Shown piece by piece: positions 34,853 to 43,504 of a DNA stretch of 64,000 bases. This DNA is from Oscillospiraceae bacterium (GTDB lineage: Bacteria; Bacillota; Clostridia; Oscillospirales; Oscillospiraceae): the NCBI GenBank assembly GCA_016293865.1, contig JAEDDG010000004.1, positions 1-64,000 on the forward strand. Direction: 5' to 3'. Within the stretch, counting starts at the first letter, position 1; each line of letters starts with the position of its first letter. A model generated the notes under the pieces. It worked only from the letters and a program-made list of their open reading frames with translations. It searched no databases and had not been told where the DNA came from. Made by a program: the position numbers and the translations under genes.

Positions 34853-36120
34853 TTCGTTTTTACGGCGGAAAAGTTCTGCGCTGCGGCGCGGCGTTTTCCA
34901 TTACTGAGGATGAAGTCTGGACGGACGGCAGCCGGATCGTCCATGTGGGACCGGCGCCGGAGACAATGCCGGCTTTCGACCGGGAGATCGATTTGAAAGG
35001 CGATCTTCTGATGCCGGGCTTCAAAAATGCGCATACCCACTCGGCCATGACCTTTCTGCGGTCGTATGCCGACGATCTGCCGCTGAAGGAGTGGCTGTAC
35101 AACCGCGTTTTCCCGCTGGAAGCCAGACTGACGCCGGAGCATGTTTACGTGTTTGCCAAGCTGGCGATTCTGGAGTACCTGACCAGCGGCATTACATCCT
35201 GCTTTGACATGTATTTTTACAATGACAGCTATGCCAGCGCCTGTATTGACAGCGGCTTCCGGACAGTGATGTGCGGGGCTGTCACCCAGTTTGACGACAA
35301 CATGGAAAAGGTGGAGGATGAGTATCTGCGCCTGAACAGGCTTCATCCCCTGGTGTCCTACCGGATCGGTTTTCACGCGGAGTACACGGCTGATGAGCGG
35401 ATTATCCGCTACATCCGCGGCCTCAGTGAGAGATACGGCGCGCCGGTCAGCGCCCATAATTCCGAGACGGCCTCTGAGGTGCAGGAGTGCATCCAGCGGC
35501 ATGGCGTGACGCCCACCCGCTATTTTGAGGAGAACGGCCTGCTGGAAAACGGCGGCAGCTTTTTCCACTGCACGCACATGACGGACGGAGACATCGCCAT
35601 TTTCAGAAAGCATGGGCTGTGGGCTGTGACGAATCCGTGTTCCAATCTGAAGCTTGCAAGCGGCGTGGCGCCGATTGTGCGCATGCAGCAGGGCGGCGTG
35701 AATCTGGCCATCGGCACGGACGGCGCCGCCAGCAACAATGCGCTGGATATGTTCCGGGAGATGTATCTCGTCTCGGTGCTGCAGAAAGTCACGCGGGAAG
35801 ATGCTTCCGCCTGCGACGCCGACAGTGTTCTGCGCATGGCGGTCAGCGGCGGCGCGCTGGCCATGGGTCTTGACGACTGTACGGCCATTGAGCCGGGAAT
35901 GCAGGCGGACCTGACGGTGATTGATCTGAACCGGCCCAGCATGCGTCCGCTGCACAATATCCGGAAGAACCTGGTGTACGCCGGGAGCAAGGACTGCGTG
36001 CGCATGACCATGGTGGCCGGCCGGATTCTGTATGAAAACGGCGCGTTCTTCACCGGGGACGATCCGGAAAGGCTTTACGCACAGGCACAGGCCATGGCTG
36101 AGGAGATCAAAAACGGCTGA
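34849..36120 (+). CDS. Amidohydrolase, 5'-deoxyadenosine / methylthioadenosine / S-adenosylhomocysteine deaminase type
   Basis: 423 residues, MtaD/DadD-like branch of the metal-dependent hydrolases. Metal ligands: His62 and His64 in NAHTHSAM, a third His in GFHAEYTADE (~176), a fourth in SAHNSET (~203), and the Asp of GTDGAASNN (~291). This set is that of adenosine-type deaminases with one divalent metal. It starts within the mtnA stop codon (ATGA). With phosphorylase and MtnA it makes a three-step route: deaminate the 5'-modified adenosine, release hypoxanthine, isomerise the pentose phosphate. The exact preferred nucleoside cannot be read from sequence. Confidence 0.88.
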   Translation: MIRFYGGKVLRCGAAFSITEDEVWTDGSRIVHVGPAPETMPAFDREIDLKGDLLMPGFKNAHTHSAMTFLRSYADDLPLKEWLYNRVFPLEARLTPEHVYVFAKLAILEYLTSGITSCFDMYFYNDSYASACIDSGFRTVMCGAVTQFDDNMEKVEDEYLRLNRLHPLVSYRIGFHAEYTADERIIRYIRGLSERYGAPVSAHNSETASEVQECIQRHGVTPTRYFEENGLLENGGSFFHCTHMTDGDIAIFRKHGLWAVTNPCSNLKLASGVAPIVRMQQGGVNLAIGTDGAASNNALDMFREMYLVSVLQKVTREDASACDADSVLRMAVSGGALAMGLDDCTAIEPGMQADLTVIDLNRPSMRPLHNIRKNLVYAGSKDCVRMTMVAGRILYENGAFFTGDDPERLYAQAQAMAEEIKNG

Positions 36121-36191
36121 GTCTTGCTCAAACTGAACATGGTTGACAAAGATGACTCCGTTCGGTGCTTTTTTCCCCGACGGGATTTCAG

Positions 36192-36197
36192 TATAAT
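36192..36197 (+). promoter_or_regulatory. Possible promoter of the sialidase-like gene
   Basis: A perfect TATAAT (36192-36197) lies about 50 bp before the start. The -35 position holds only a T-run (TTTTTT), so this is tentative. A TTGACA at 36143-36148 has no partner -10. Confidence 0.4.
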
Positions 36198-36247
36198 AAT
36201 GACGGCCTGAAAGCCGGAATTGATGATTTGGATACGGAGGAAAATCA

Positions 36248-37360
36248 ATGAAAATACATGCTTCGCCGCTGAAATGCGTCATTGGCGATGCCGTGGCCAC
36301 GGCAGAGTCCAGGGGCTATCATTTCCCCAGCGCAGAGGTTCTGTCCGACGGTTCAATTTACATTGCAGCCCGCAGGGACAAGGGCATGAACGATCCCTAC
36401 GGCACGACGGAGGCCGTGCGATACATTCCCGCCACAGGGGAAATCGTGCCGATGCCGTCGCCCACACAGCAGGATCTGGCTGAGGATGGAAGCAGAACCG
36501 CTTATATGTGCTATGTCAGCGAACTTGCGCCCAACGAACTGATTGCGCTTTATGACCTGCTGGAGCCCCAGGGACATGCCACCATGTTCGACGACAAGAC
36601 CTTCGGAATCTGCGCATGCACGCTGCGGATCACCCGGTCCCACGACAACGGACTGACCTGGGATGCGCCGGAGGATGTGGCCTACAAGACGCCGGACGTG
36701 ATGGTGCCCGGTCAGATTTACAAAACGAAGGACGGCGTGATCGGCTTCCATGTGGAGATGCACAACCACTGGGAAGTGGACTACAAGGAGCCCATCCAGG
36801 CCCGGTTTATCTATTCGACAGACGGCGGAAAAACATTTGACAAGGCCGCCATGATTCCGCATCCGCGGGATTTCCTGGCGGGGGATGCCCGCCCGACCAC
36901 GGACGACAAGGGCAACATCTGCGCATTCTTCTGGGGTTTTGACCTGAAAGCCATGAAGGATCTGGCGATCTACCGGTCATTTTCTGCCGACGGCGGAAAA
37001 AGCTTTTCGCCGGTGGAGCCCATCGAGCTGAAAAAGCAGATTACTTCACCCTTCTGGATCAGTGACGATGTGTACATGTGCATCTATCAGGAGCGGTTTT
37101 CCGCCCATCCCGGCCTGTATGCCGCTCTGAGCTATGACGGCGGCAAAACCTGGGACGAGGAGAATGCGGTCGGTATTTTTGTGAAGGGCAGCGCGCCGAA
37201 GTCGGAGAACGCCTTTGACAGCGGCAATGACGAGGCGTATACGTTCGGCTATTCCACCCTGACCAAGCTGGCGCCCAACAAGGCGCTGGTGACGTTCTGG
37301 CATGCCAACGGCGGCACCACCTGCATCTCGGTGTGCGAGCTGACCGTGACGGAAGACTGA
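36248..37360 (+). CDS. Sialidase-like six-bladed beta-propeller protein with Asp boxes
   Basis: 370 residues with no signal peptide. Four Asp-box motifs are visible (S-x-D-x-G-x-T/S-W/F type): SHDNGLTW, STDGGKTF, SADGGKSF and SYDGGKTW, so the fold is a BNR/sialidase propeller. An Arg in AARRDKG (~42) and a second conserved basic position could be part of a carboxylate-binding triad, but I cannot confirm all three arginines. The lack of a secretion signal argues against a classical extracellular sialidase; an intracellular glycosidase or phosphorylase-like role is possible. GGAGG precedes the ATG, and a terminator follows. Confidence 0.8.
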   Translation: MKIHASPLKCVIGDAVATAESRGYHFPSAEVLSDGSIYIAARRDKGMNDPYGTTEAVRYIPATGEIVPMPSPTQQDLAEDGSRTAYMCYVSELAPNELIALYDLLEPQGHATMFDDKTFGICACTLRITRSHDNGLTWDAPEDVAYKTPDVMVPGQIYKTKDGVIGFHVEMHNHWEVDYKEPIQARFIYSTDGGKTFDKAAMIPHPRDFLAGDARPTTDDKGNICAFFWGFDLKAMKDLAIYRSFSADGGKSFSPVEPIELKKQITSPFWISDDVYMCIYQERFSAHPGLYAALSYDGGKTWDEENAVGIFVKGSAPKSENAFDSGNDEAYTFGYSTLTKLAPNKALVTFWHANGGTTCISVCELTVTED

Positions 37361-37396
37361 ACGGGGCGCTGCGCGTTTTGATCTGAACTTTGCGGA

Positions 37397-37438
37397 CCGG
37401 AGAAAGAATCTGAGCTTTCTCCGGCCCTGCTGTTTTTT
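37397..37438 (+). terminator. Terminator of the sialidase-like gene
   Basis: A perfect 10-bp stem (37397-37406 with 37415-37424), then CCCTGCTGTTTTTT. Confidence 0.85.
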
Positions 37439-37491
37439 ATGTATAAGAGCGGTATTTCTGCGGAAACTACCTGCAGAGAGGTGCTGTGCTT

Positions 37492-37935
37492 ATGAAAATG
37501 ACAAAACAGGAATACGGGGAATATATCAAGACCAAATCCCCGGATTCACCGTTTGGAAGAGATCTTCTGCTGGCTTTTGTGGTCGGCGGCCTGATCTGCT
37601 GCGTGGGACAGGCCCTGTATGCGCTGTATACGCGGCTGGGACTGGACCGGGATACGGCCGGTACCGCGATGAGCGTGACGCTTGTGTTCCTGGGGACGTT
37701 TTTTACCGGCCTCGGGCTGTATGACCGGCTGGCCAAGTACGCGGGCGCCGGTACGCTTGTGCCGATCACCGGTTTTGCAAATTCCGTGGCGGCGCCGGCG
37801 ATGGAATTCAAAACCGAGGGGTTCATCACAGGCATGGCGGCAAAAATGTTTATTATTGCGGGCCCGGTGATTGTTTTCGGCCTCTCAGCCAGCGTGATTT
37901 ACGGCATCGTTCTTCTGATTATCAAAAGTTTTTGA
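37492..37935 (+). CDS. spoVAC: Stage V sporulation protein AC
   Basis: 147 residues with four predicted membrane segments (about 25-47, 57-79, 85-105 and 118-143). SpoVAC is part of the inner-membrane channel that moves dipicolinic acid into the forespore and out at germination. Characteristic stretches: VGGLICCVGQALYALY, ITGFANSVAAPAMEFKTEG and MAAKMFIIAGPVIVFG. ATG 37492 has GAGAGGTG eight bases ahead; a GTG two codons earlier overlaps that site. The usual partners spoVAD and spoVAE (or AEB) do not follow; a terminator and an unrelated gene do. Confidence 0.93.
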   Translation: MKMTKQEYGEYIKTKSPDSPFGRDLLLAFVVGGLICCVGQALYALYTRLGLDRDTAGTAMSVTLVFLGTFFTGLGLYDRLAKYAGAGTLVPITGFANSVAAPAMEFKTEGFITGMAAKMFIIAGPVIVFGLSASVIYGIVLLIIKSF

Positions 37936-37937
37936 GA

Positions 37938-37975
37938 AAACTGCGCCTCTGCCGGCACGGCGGGCGCAGTTTTTC
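37938..37975 (+). terminator. Terminator of spoVAC
   Basis: A 10-bp stem (37938-37947 with 37963-37972), with an inner GCCG/CGGC helix, then TTTTT. It starts three bases after the stop codon. Confidence 0.85.
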
Positions 37976-38043
37976 TGTATTCCGGTGAAACAAAATATGC
38001 AGGCGGTTCGTCTATTTAAAACGGTTGGAAGGAGGAAAATGAT

Positions 38044-39924
38044 ATGAAAAGACTGACTGCGCTGTTTCTTATCCTGGTTCTGCTGCTTTCCGGCTGCGCA
38101 TTGGGAAATGATGCGCTGAAGCCCCAGGAGCCGGCTGAAGATGCGGGGACGGAACAGGATGTGCAGCCGGTACCGGAGCCTGAACCGTCACTCATGGACA
38201 GCCGGGAGCCGACCGGTACACGCGGAAACACCTGGTACATACCCAACGAAGAGGTTGAGCAGATACAGCTTCCCGAGCTGCGCCAGTTTGGAGACGCATT
38301 TTTGCTCAGCACTACAATGAACCGGGGACCTGAAGGCGGCGTTCAGCTGAAGCTGATCTCCATGAAAGACGGCGCGTTTCTGGCACAGGCCAGCTTTCCT
38401 GGCGGCGTTTATGTGCATGTTCAGACCGGCAGGGACGGCATCGGCGTATGTGACTCCGAAAGCGGAGAAGTCAGAATATTTGACGGACAGCTCCAGCTGA
38501 CTGCCAAGTATGAGCTGGAAGGGGACGGGGAGAGCTGGTACCTGAGCCGGGATCTGAAGACCCTGTATGATCTGCGGTATACGCAGGGCGTTGCTGCCGT
38601 GGATCTGGAAACCGGCACGGAGACGGCGCTGATGGACAATGCCAGAGAGGTGATGATCTTAGGCCATTCTGAGCAGTATGTCCTGTTTTCCTATATTGAC
38701 CTTGAGAGCCAGAGAACATTTTACTGCTGCCTGGATCTGGACACCGGTACGCTGAGTGCCCTGCCCGTGGAGGAAAGCGTGGGCTGGAGCGAGCGCTGCG
38801 GGAACACCTGGCTTTTCGGCAGCAAGGAGCACTGGGGAGAGTACAGGCTGCTCTCCGGCGGGCAGGCAAAAACGGCCGTCTGTACGGATGGCTCGCTCAA
38901 AATACTCCCCCAGGACAGACTGCTTAAAATGAGCCTGGAATGCAGGGAGATGACCATTTATGATCTGGATGGCCGTTTCCTGTCCGGGTGTACGCTCCAG
39001 GAAGGCGGAGACAGTTATATCAGCGCGCCGCCGGTTTGGAGCAGCCTGTGGAACGGATATTTCTTTCTTGAGTTTGGCGGGAATCAGACCGGCAGGCTGG
39101 TGTTCTGGGATCCTGAAGTGGAGACAGCCGGAGATGATTTCCTGCTGACAGACGATGTGGAAGAGACAGAGGGCGAACAGACTGCCGCTGAGGAGCTGTA
39201 TGTCCGGGCCGGTGAGCTGTCTGACCGCTTTGGCGTGGATATCCGGATTGCCGAACAGTGCGGGCTTGACTACAACGGCTACACAGCCACGGCTGTAAGC
39301 GATACCGAGTGGGTCACATACGGTCTGGACTGTATTGAAAATGCGCTGAGCGTATACCCGGAGGGATTTATCAGCCAGCTGTGTTATGGGGACATCCGCA
39401 GGATTCAGATTGAACTGGTCAGCGGCCTCACCAACAAGGAAGGTGCAAACGCCATTTCCAATGCGGCCGCATTTGTGCAGACAAACGGCGACTGTGAAGT
39501 GATTGTGGCAGACGTCTACCTGACCAGTGAATGGAGCTATTACCATGAGATCGCGCACATGATTGACAACCGCCTGGCCTGGGACGCGAGTCTGCGGGAA
39601 GACGCGCTGTTCAGCGAGGAAAAATGGATGGAACTGCAGCCGGAGGGGTTTGAATATGCGTATTCCTATACCGAAATGCCGGACGAAGTGGCCCGGTATG
39701 CCGACAGCGGATATTTCATCATGGAGTACTCGTGCAGATATCCGACAGAGGACCGCGCAACGATGATGGAAGCTGCCATGACAAATTCCTTCTATGAATT
39801 TGAGATGAATCCGGGGCTTGGTCCGAAGCTTGCGTACTACAGCGCATGCATCAGGGACTGCTTTGATACCACCGGGTGGCCGGCGGAAACGCCCTGGGAG
39901 GAACTGCTGGAACCGGCCGCATGA
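38044..39924 (+). CDS. Lipoprotein with a putative zinc metallopeptidase domain
   Basis: 626 residues. The lipoprotein signal has lipobox LLSGC (Cys ~19) followed by an acidic Pro/Glu linker. Residues ~60-370 are beta-rich with repeated Trp/Gly strands, propeller-like. The C-terminal ~230 residues look like a zincin: HEIAH at 501-505 (YYHEIAHMIDNRLAWD), followed ~70 residues on by a helix with acidic residues (TEDRATMMEAAMTNSF) that could supply the third ligand as in gluzincins. It should be anchored on the outer membrane face and might process wall or host proteins. I do not recognise a named family. GGAGG is eight bases ahead of the ATG. It is a single gene. Confidence 0.8.
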   Translation: MKRLTALFLILVLLLSGCALGNDALKPQEPAEDAGTEQDVQPVPEPEPSLMDSREPTGTRGNTWYIPNEEVEQIQLPELRQFGDAFLLSTTMNRGPEGGVQLKLISMKDGAFLAQASFPGGVYVHVQTGRDGIGVCDSESGEVRIFDGQLQLTAKYELEGDGESWYLSRDLKTLYDLRYTQGVAAVDLETGTETALMDNAREVMILGHSEQYVLFSYIDLESQRTFYCCLDLDTGTLSALPVEESVGWSERCGNTWLFGSKEHWGEYRLLSGGQAKTAVCTDGSLKILPQDRLLKMSLECREMTIYDLDGRFLSGCTLQEGGDSYISAPPVWSSLWNGYFFLEFGGNQTGRLVFWDPEVETAGDDFLLTDDVEETEGEQTAAEELYVRAGELSDRFGVDIRIAEQCGLDYNGYTATAVSDTEWVTYGLDCIENALSVYPEGFISQLCYGDIRRIQIELVSGLTNKEGANAISNAAAFVQTNGDCEVIVADVYLTSEWSYYHEIAHMIDNRLAWDASLREDALFSEEKWMELQPEGFEYAYSYTEMPDEVARYADSGYFIMEYSCRYPTEDRATMMEAAMTNSFYEFEMNPGLGPKLAYYSACIRDCFDTTGWPAETPWEELLEPAA

Positions 39925-39974
39925 TGACGGAAAATTGTGACAGGACGGATCAGAGCCGGATCTGATAAAATGAC

Positions 39975-40018
39975 AAAAAGGCGGCGCAGCTCAGTTGAGC
40001 TGCGCCGCCTTTTGTTTT
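39975..40018. terminator. Bidirectional terminator
   Basis: An 18-bp perfect stem (39976-39993 with 39996-40013), flanked by A's on the left and T's on the right. It serves the lipoprotein gene on the plus strand and the decarboxylase operon on the minus strand. Confidence 0.9.
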
Positions 40019-40030
40019 GTACAGATGGGA

Positions 40031-41260
40031 TCAGCCAAACACGGCAAGCAGGAAGCCTGCGGCAATGGCGGAACCGATGACGCCGGCCACATTCGGGCCC
40101 ATGGCGTGCATGAGAAGGAAGTTGGAGGGGTTTGCCTTCTGGCCTTCAACCTGGGAAACACGGGCGGCCATCGGCACGGCAGACACGCCTGCAGAGCCAA
40201 TCAGCGGATTGATCTTGCCGCCGGAGAGTTTGTACATCAGCTTGCCCACCAGCAGACCGCCGGTGGTGGACAGGGCAAACGCGACCAGACCCAGAATGAC
40301 GATCAGGATGGTCTGCAGGGACAGGAAACGCTCAGCACCCATGGTGGCGCCGACGGAGGTGGCCAGCATGATGGTGACGATATTCATCAGAGCGTTCTGA
40401 GCGGTGTCGGACAGACGGTCGGTCACGCCGCACTCACGGAAGAGGTTGCCGAGCATCAGGCAGCCGATCAGCGGAGCGGTGGAGGGCAGAAGCAGGATGC
40501 AGAACGCAGCAACAAGAATGGGGAAAATGATTTTCTCAGTCTTGGAAACGGGACGCGACTGCTCCATCTTGACCTCGCGCTCTTTCTTGGTGGTCAGCGC
40601 ACGCATGATGGGCGGCTGAATCAGAGGAATCAGAGCCATGTAGGAATAAGCGGCAATGGCGATGGGGCCGAGGAGGTGAGGCGCCAGCTTGGTGGTCAGG
40701 AAGATGGCCGTGGGGCCGTCTGCACCGCCGATGATGCCGATGGAAGCGGCCTCATTGCCGGTGAACTGACCGGAGGCAATCGCGCCGAAGAAAGCCAGGA
40801 ACACGCCGAGCTGTGCAGCAGCGCCCAGCAGCATGCTCTTGGGATTGGAAAGCATGGGGCCGAAGTCGGTCATGGCGCCGACGCCGAGGAAGATCAGCGA
40901 CGGGTAAATTCCGGCTTTGACGCCGATGTAGAAGATGTCCAGCAGACCGCCGTGGTGAATGATGTCGGTAAAGGCGATGTGTTCAATGACCTCGCCGGTG
41001 CTGGGAACGGTGTATGCGGTGCCGGCAATATAAGCGTCCCACATTTCCTGATGGAACATTTCACTGCCGGGCAGGTTGGCCAGCAGACAGCCGAAAGCGA
41101 TGCCGACCATCAGCAGGGGCTCAAACTTTTTCCCGATGCCGAGGTACAGCAGCAGACAGCTGATGGCAATCATGATGAGATTTTTCCAGCCGCCTGCGGC
41201 AAAAAACGCCGCAAAACCGGAAGTATCAACAAGATTCTGCAGGGTTGCAACTATATCCAT
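40031..41260 (-). CDS. oadB: Na+-translocating decarboxylase beta subunit
   Basis: 409 residues with about ten membrane segments. It decarboxylates the carboxybiotin delivered by the carrier and pumps Na+ out. Family motifs: LLYLGIGKKFEPLLMVGIAFG and IIGGADGPTAIFL with the essential Asp, followed by AYSYMALIPLIQPPIMR. It is the last gene of a four-gene operon (oadA, oadG, biotin carrier, oadB) and is followed by a strong terminator. The complex as a whole is most likely oxaloacetate decarboxylase, but the beta subunits of glutaconyl- and methylmalonyl-CoA decarboxylases are alike, so the substrate depends on the alpha subunit. Confidence 0.95.
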   Translation of the reverse strand: MDIVATLQNLVDTSGFAAFFAAGGWKNLIMIAISCLLLYLGIGKKFEPLLMVGIAFGCLLANLPGSEMFHQEMWDAYIAGTAYTVPSTGEVIEHIAFTDIIHHGGLLDIFYIGVKAGIYPSLIFLGVGAMTDFGPMLSNPKSMLLGAAAQLGVFLAFFGAIASGQFTGNEAASIGIIGGADGPTAIFLTTKLAPHLLGPIAIAAYSYMALIPLIQPPIMRALTTKKEREVKMEQSRPVSKTEKIIFPILVAAFCILLLPSTAPLIGCLMLGNLFRECGVTDRLSDTAQNALMNIVTIMLATSVGATMGAERFLSLQTILIVILGLVAFALSTTGGLLVGKLMYKLSGGKINPLIGSAGVSAVPMAARVSQVEGQKANPSNFLLMHAMGPNVAGVIGSAIAAGFLLAVFG

Positions 41261-41272
41261 CTGCGCGCCTCC

Positions 41273-41671
41273 TTATGCCAGAACGACAAGCGGAGCACCG
41301 GTGTCAACAGTGGAACCCTGAGCGGCGACGATCTGCGCCACAGAACCATCCCGGGGAGAGAGAATCTCATTTTCCATCTTCATGGCTTCGAGCACGACCA
41401 GAAGGTCGCCCTTTTTCACAGCCTGGCCTGCGGAAACGTTGATCTTCAGGACAGTGCCGGGCATGGGGGAGTTGACGGTCTCGCCGGCGGCGGTGGCGGC
41501 AGGCGCAGCGGCCGGTGCGGCAGCGGGAGCAGCTGCGGGGGCGGCGGCAGGAGCGGCGGGCGCGGGAGCAGCGGCAGGCGCATATGCTTCATATTCGTCC
41601 AGGAGAATGGCTTCGCCGTTTTCTACTTCAACCTCATAAGTTCTGCCTCTGAGTGTAACTTTGTATTTCAT
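41273..41671 (-). CDS. Biotin carboxyl carrier subunit of the Na+-pumping decarboxylase
   Basis: 132 residues. A short N-terminal segment (KYKVTLRGRTYEVEVENGEA) leads to a flexible ~35-residue Ala/Pro linker and then a complete biotinyl domain with EAMKMENEI. Lys98, 34 residues from the C-terminus, is the biotinylation site. It shuttles CO2 from the carboxyltransferase to the membrane beta subunit. In E. coli-like organisms this domain is fused to OadA; here it is a separate protein, as in GcdC or MmdC. It lies two bases downstream of the oadG-like gene. Confidence 0.94.
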   Translation of the reverse strand: MKYKVTLRGRTYEVEVENGEAILLDEYEAYAPAAAPAPAAPAAAPAAAPAAAPAAAPAATAAGETVNSPMPGTVLKINVSAGQAVKKGDLLVVLEAMKMENEILSPRDGSVAQIVAAQGSTVDTGAPLVVLA

Positions 41672-41673
41672 AA

Positions 41674-42042
41674 TTATTTGACCTCCCTGATGGATTTGAA
41701 GCGCAGCTCGTTGAGCGGCTTGCCGGTTTTATCTGCGACAATGGCCATGATCATGGCGGCGTCCTTATCGGACACGTTGTAGAGCTTCAGCTCGCCGGCG
41801 GAGCCGGGTGCGGGCTCAGCTTTGGGCGCGGGCGCCGCTGCTTCCTGAACGGGAGCGGGGGCGGCCTTGGCCGCAGCCTTTTTCCTGGCGGAGGCAACCA
41901 TGACTTTGCCGAACAGGATGATGACAAACATCAGAAGGACCAGACCGAAGAAGACAACCGCATAGCCCAGAATAGCGGTGACTGCGGCATCTCCGATCGT
42001 CATTTTGGAGCCGGTGGAGGCTACTGCGGAAAGCACTTGCAT
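41674..42042 (-). CDS. oadG: Decarboxylase gamma/delta subunit (OadG family)
   Basis: 122 residues. One N-terminal membrane helix (AILGYAVVFFGLVLLMFVII, ~residues 23-45), an Ala/Pro-rich linker, and a C-terminal ~45-residue domain (ELKLYNVSDKDAAMIMAIVADKTGKPLNELRFKSIREV) that resembles the delta subunits of methylmalonyl-CoA decarboxylase. It assembles the alpha subunit onto the membrane pump. It starts 12 bp after oadA and ends two bases before the biotin carrier gene. Confidence 0.9.
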   Translation of the reverse strand: MQVLSAVASTGSKMTIGDAAVTAILGYAVVFFGLVLLMFVIILFGKVMVASARKKAAAKAAPAPVQEAAAPAPKAEPAPGSAGELKLYNVSDKDAAMIMAIVADKTGKPLNELRFKSIREVK

Positions 42043-42054
42043 GATACTTCCTCC

Positions 42055-43431
42055 TTATGCTTCGACGATGGTGTACTTGGCCACGTTTTCTTCCTTTTCC
42101 TTGCGGTAGGCGAAATATTTCTCTGCTTCCTTGGGGAAGGCAATGTAGGAGAGAACATCTTCGTCGCTGTGCGCGATGTCGCCCAGCTCCTTCTTGGTCT
42201 TTTCAAACTGGGGCTCCAGCGTTGCGGCAAAGCGGCCTTCGATTTCCTTGTCGCCGCCGAGGATTTTGGCCTTGATTTCGGGATTGATGGGCGCGGGTGT
42301 GCGGCCATATTCGCCGCGGCAGTATGCCTTGACCTCTTTGCCCACGTTCTTGTATCTTTCGCCGGCCAGGACGTTCTGTACGGCCTGTACGCCGACCATC
42401 TGGCTGGTGGGGGTGACGAGAGGAGGATAGCCCAGGTCTGCGCGGACCTTCGGCGTCTCCACAAGAGCCTCGTCCAGTCTGTCCAGCGCGTTCATCATTT
42501 TCAGCTGGCTGATCAGGTTGGAGAGCATGCCGCCGGGAATCTGGTAAGTCAGGCACTGGGTGTCAGTCGCCATGGAGATGGGATTCAGCGTGCCGTCTGC
42601 CAGATACTCTGCGCGCACGCCCTTGAAGTAATCGGCCATTTCCTTCAGAACCTTGTCGTCCAGATCCACTTCGTAGCCCAGCTGACGCAGTGCGTAAGCC
42701 AGGGTCTCGGTGGCGGGCTGGGAGGTGCCGCCGGAGAAGGGGGAGATCGCGGTGTCGATGACGTCCACGCCGGCTTCGACAGCCTTGAGATAGGTCATGA
42801 ATGCAAGACCGGTGGTGGAGTGGGTGTGCAGAACCACAGGCAGATCCACGGCGTCCTTCAGAGAGGAAACCAGGTCATAGGCCTCCTGGGGACCCATGAT
42901 GCCGGCCATGTCCTTGATGCAGATGGACTGAACGCCCATTTTGGCCAGATCCTTGGCCAGCTCCTGATACTTGGCAAGCGTGTGGACAGGGCTTGTGGTA
43001 TAGGACAGGGTGCCGGATGCATGCGCGCCCTGCTTCAGGGTTTCGTCAATGGCGACTTCCAGGTTGCGCACGTCGTTCAGCGCGTCAAAAATGCGGATGA
43101 TGTCAATGCCGTTTTTGACGGAGTACTCAACAAATTTGCGCACGACGTCGTCCGGATAGTGCTTGTAGCCCAGAACGTTCTGACCGCGCAGAAGCATCTG
43201 CAGCTTGGTGTTGGGCATCTTTGCGCGGATTTTGCGCAGACGCTCCCAGGGATCTTCGTTCAGGTAGCGCAGGCAGACGTCAAATGTGGCGCCGCCCCAG
43301 CACTCAACGGAGTAGAAGCCGGCCTTATCCATGGTCTCCAGAATCGGCTCAAACTTGCTGTAGGGCAGCCGGGTGGCGATCAGGGACTGGTTGGCATCGC
43401 GGAGGATGGTCTCTGTGAAATTCACTTTCAT
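42055..43431 (-). CDS. oadA: Oxaloacetate decarboxylase alpha subunit (carboxyltransferase domain only)
   Basis: 458 residues, a pyruvate carboxylase-type carboxyltransferase TIM barrel. It transfers the carboxyl group from oxaloacetate to biotin. Metal and substrate motifs: TILRDANQSLIATRL, SVECWGGATFDVCLRYL, LRGQNVLGYKHYPDD, DIIRIFDALND and the carbamyl-lysine region CIKDMAGIMGP. No biotinyl domain is fused; it is encoded separately downstream. It is the first gene of the pump operon, with a good promoter ~75 bp upstream. A transcarboxylase 5S or 2-oxoacid variant cannot be excluded, but the pump context supports a decarboxylase. Confidence 0.92.
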   Translation of the reverse strand: MKVNFTETILRDANQSLIATRLPYSKFEPILETMDKAGFYSVECWGGATFDVCLRYLNEDPWERLRKIRAKMPNTKLQMLLRGQNVLGYKHYPDDVVRKFVEYSVKNGIDIIRIFDALNDVRNLEVAIDETLKQGAHASGTLSYTTSPVHTLAKYQELAKDLAKMGVQSICIKDMAGIMGPQEAYDLVSSLKDAVDLPVVLHTHSTTGLAFMTYLKAVEAGVDVIDTAISPFSGGTSQPATETLAYALRQLGYEVDLDDKVLKEMADYFKGVRAEYLADGTLNPISMATDTQCLTYQIPGGMLSNLISQLKMMNALDRLDEALVETPKVRADLGYPPLVTPTSQMVGVQAVQNVLAGERYKNVGKEVKAYCRGEYGRTPAPINPEIKAKILGGDKEIEGRFAATLEPQFEKTKKELGDIAHSDEDVLSYIAFPKEAEKYFAYRKEKEENVAKYTIVEA

Positions 43432-43504
43432 TGTCTATGGTACCTCCCTTTGGATATAAAAAAATACAGGTAAAGAGCGTGCGCTCCAGTTCATACCATT
43501 GTAA

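Noticed and set aside
36143..36148. Perfect TTGACA upstream of the sialidase-like gene
   Set aside because: No -10 at 16-18 bp; the nearby TATAAT is too far downstream to pair with it.
41455..41585. GC-rich tandem sequence suggestive of a repeat element or CRISPR
   Set aside because: It encodes the Ala/Pro linker of the biotin carrier; no conserved repeat-spacer structure.
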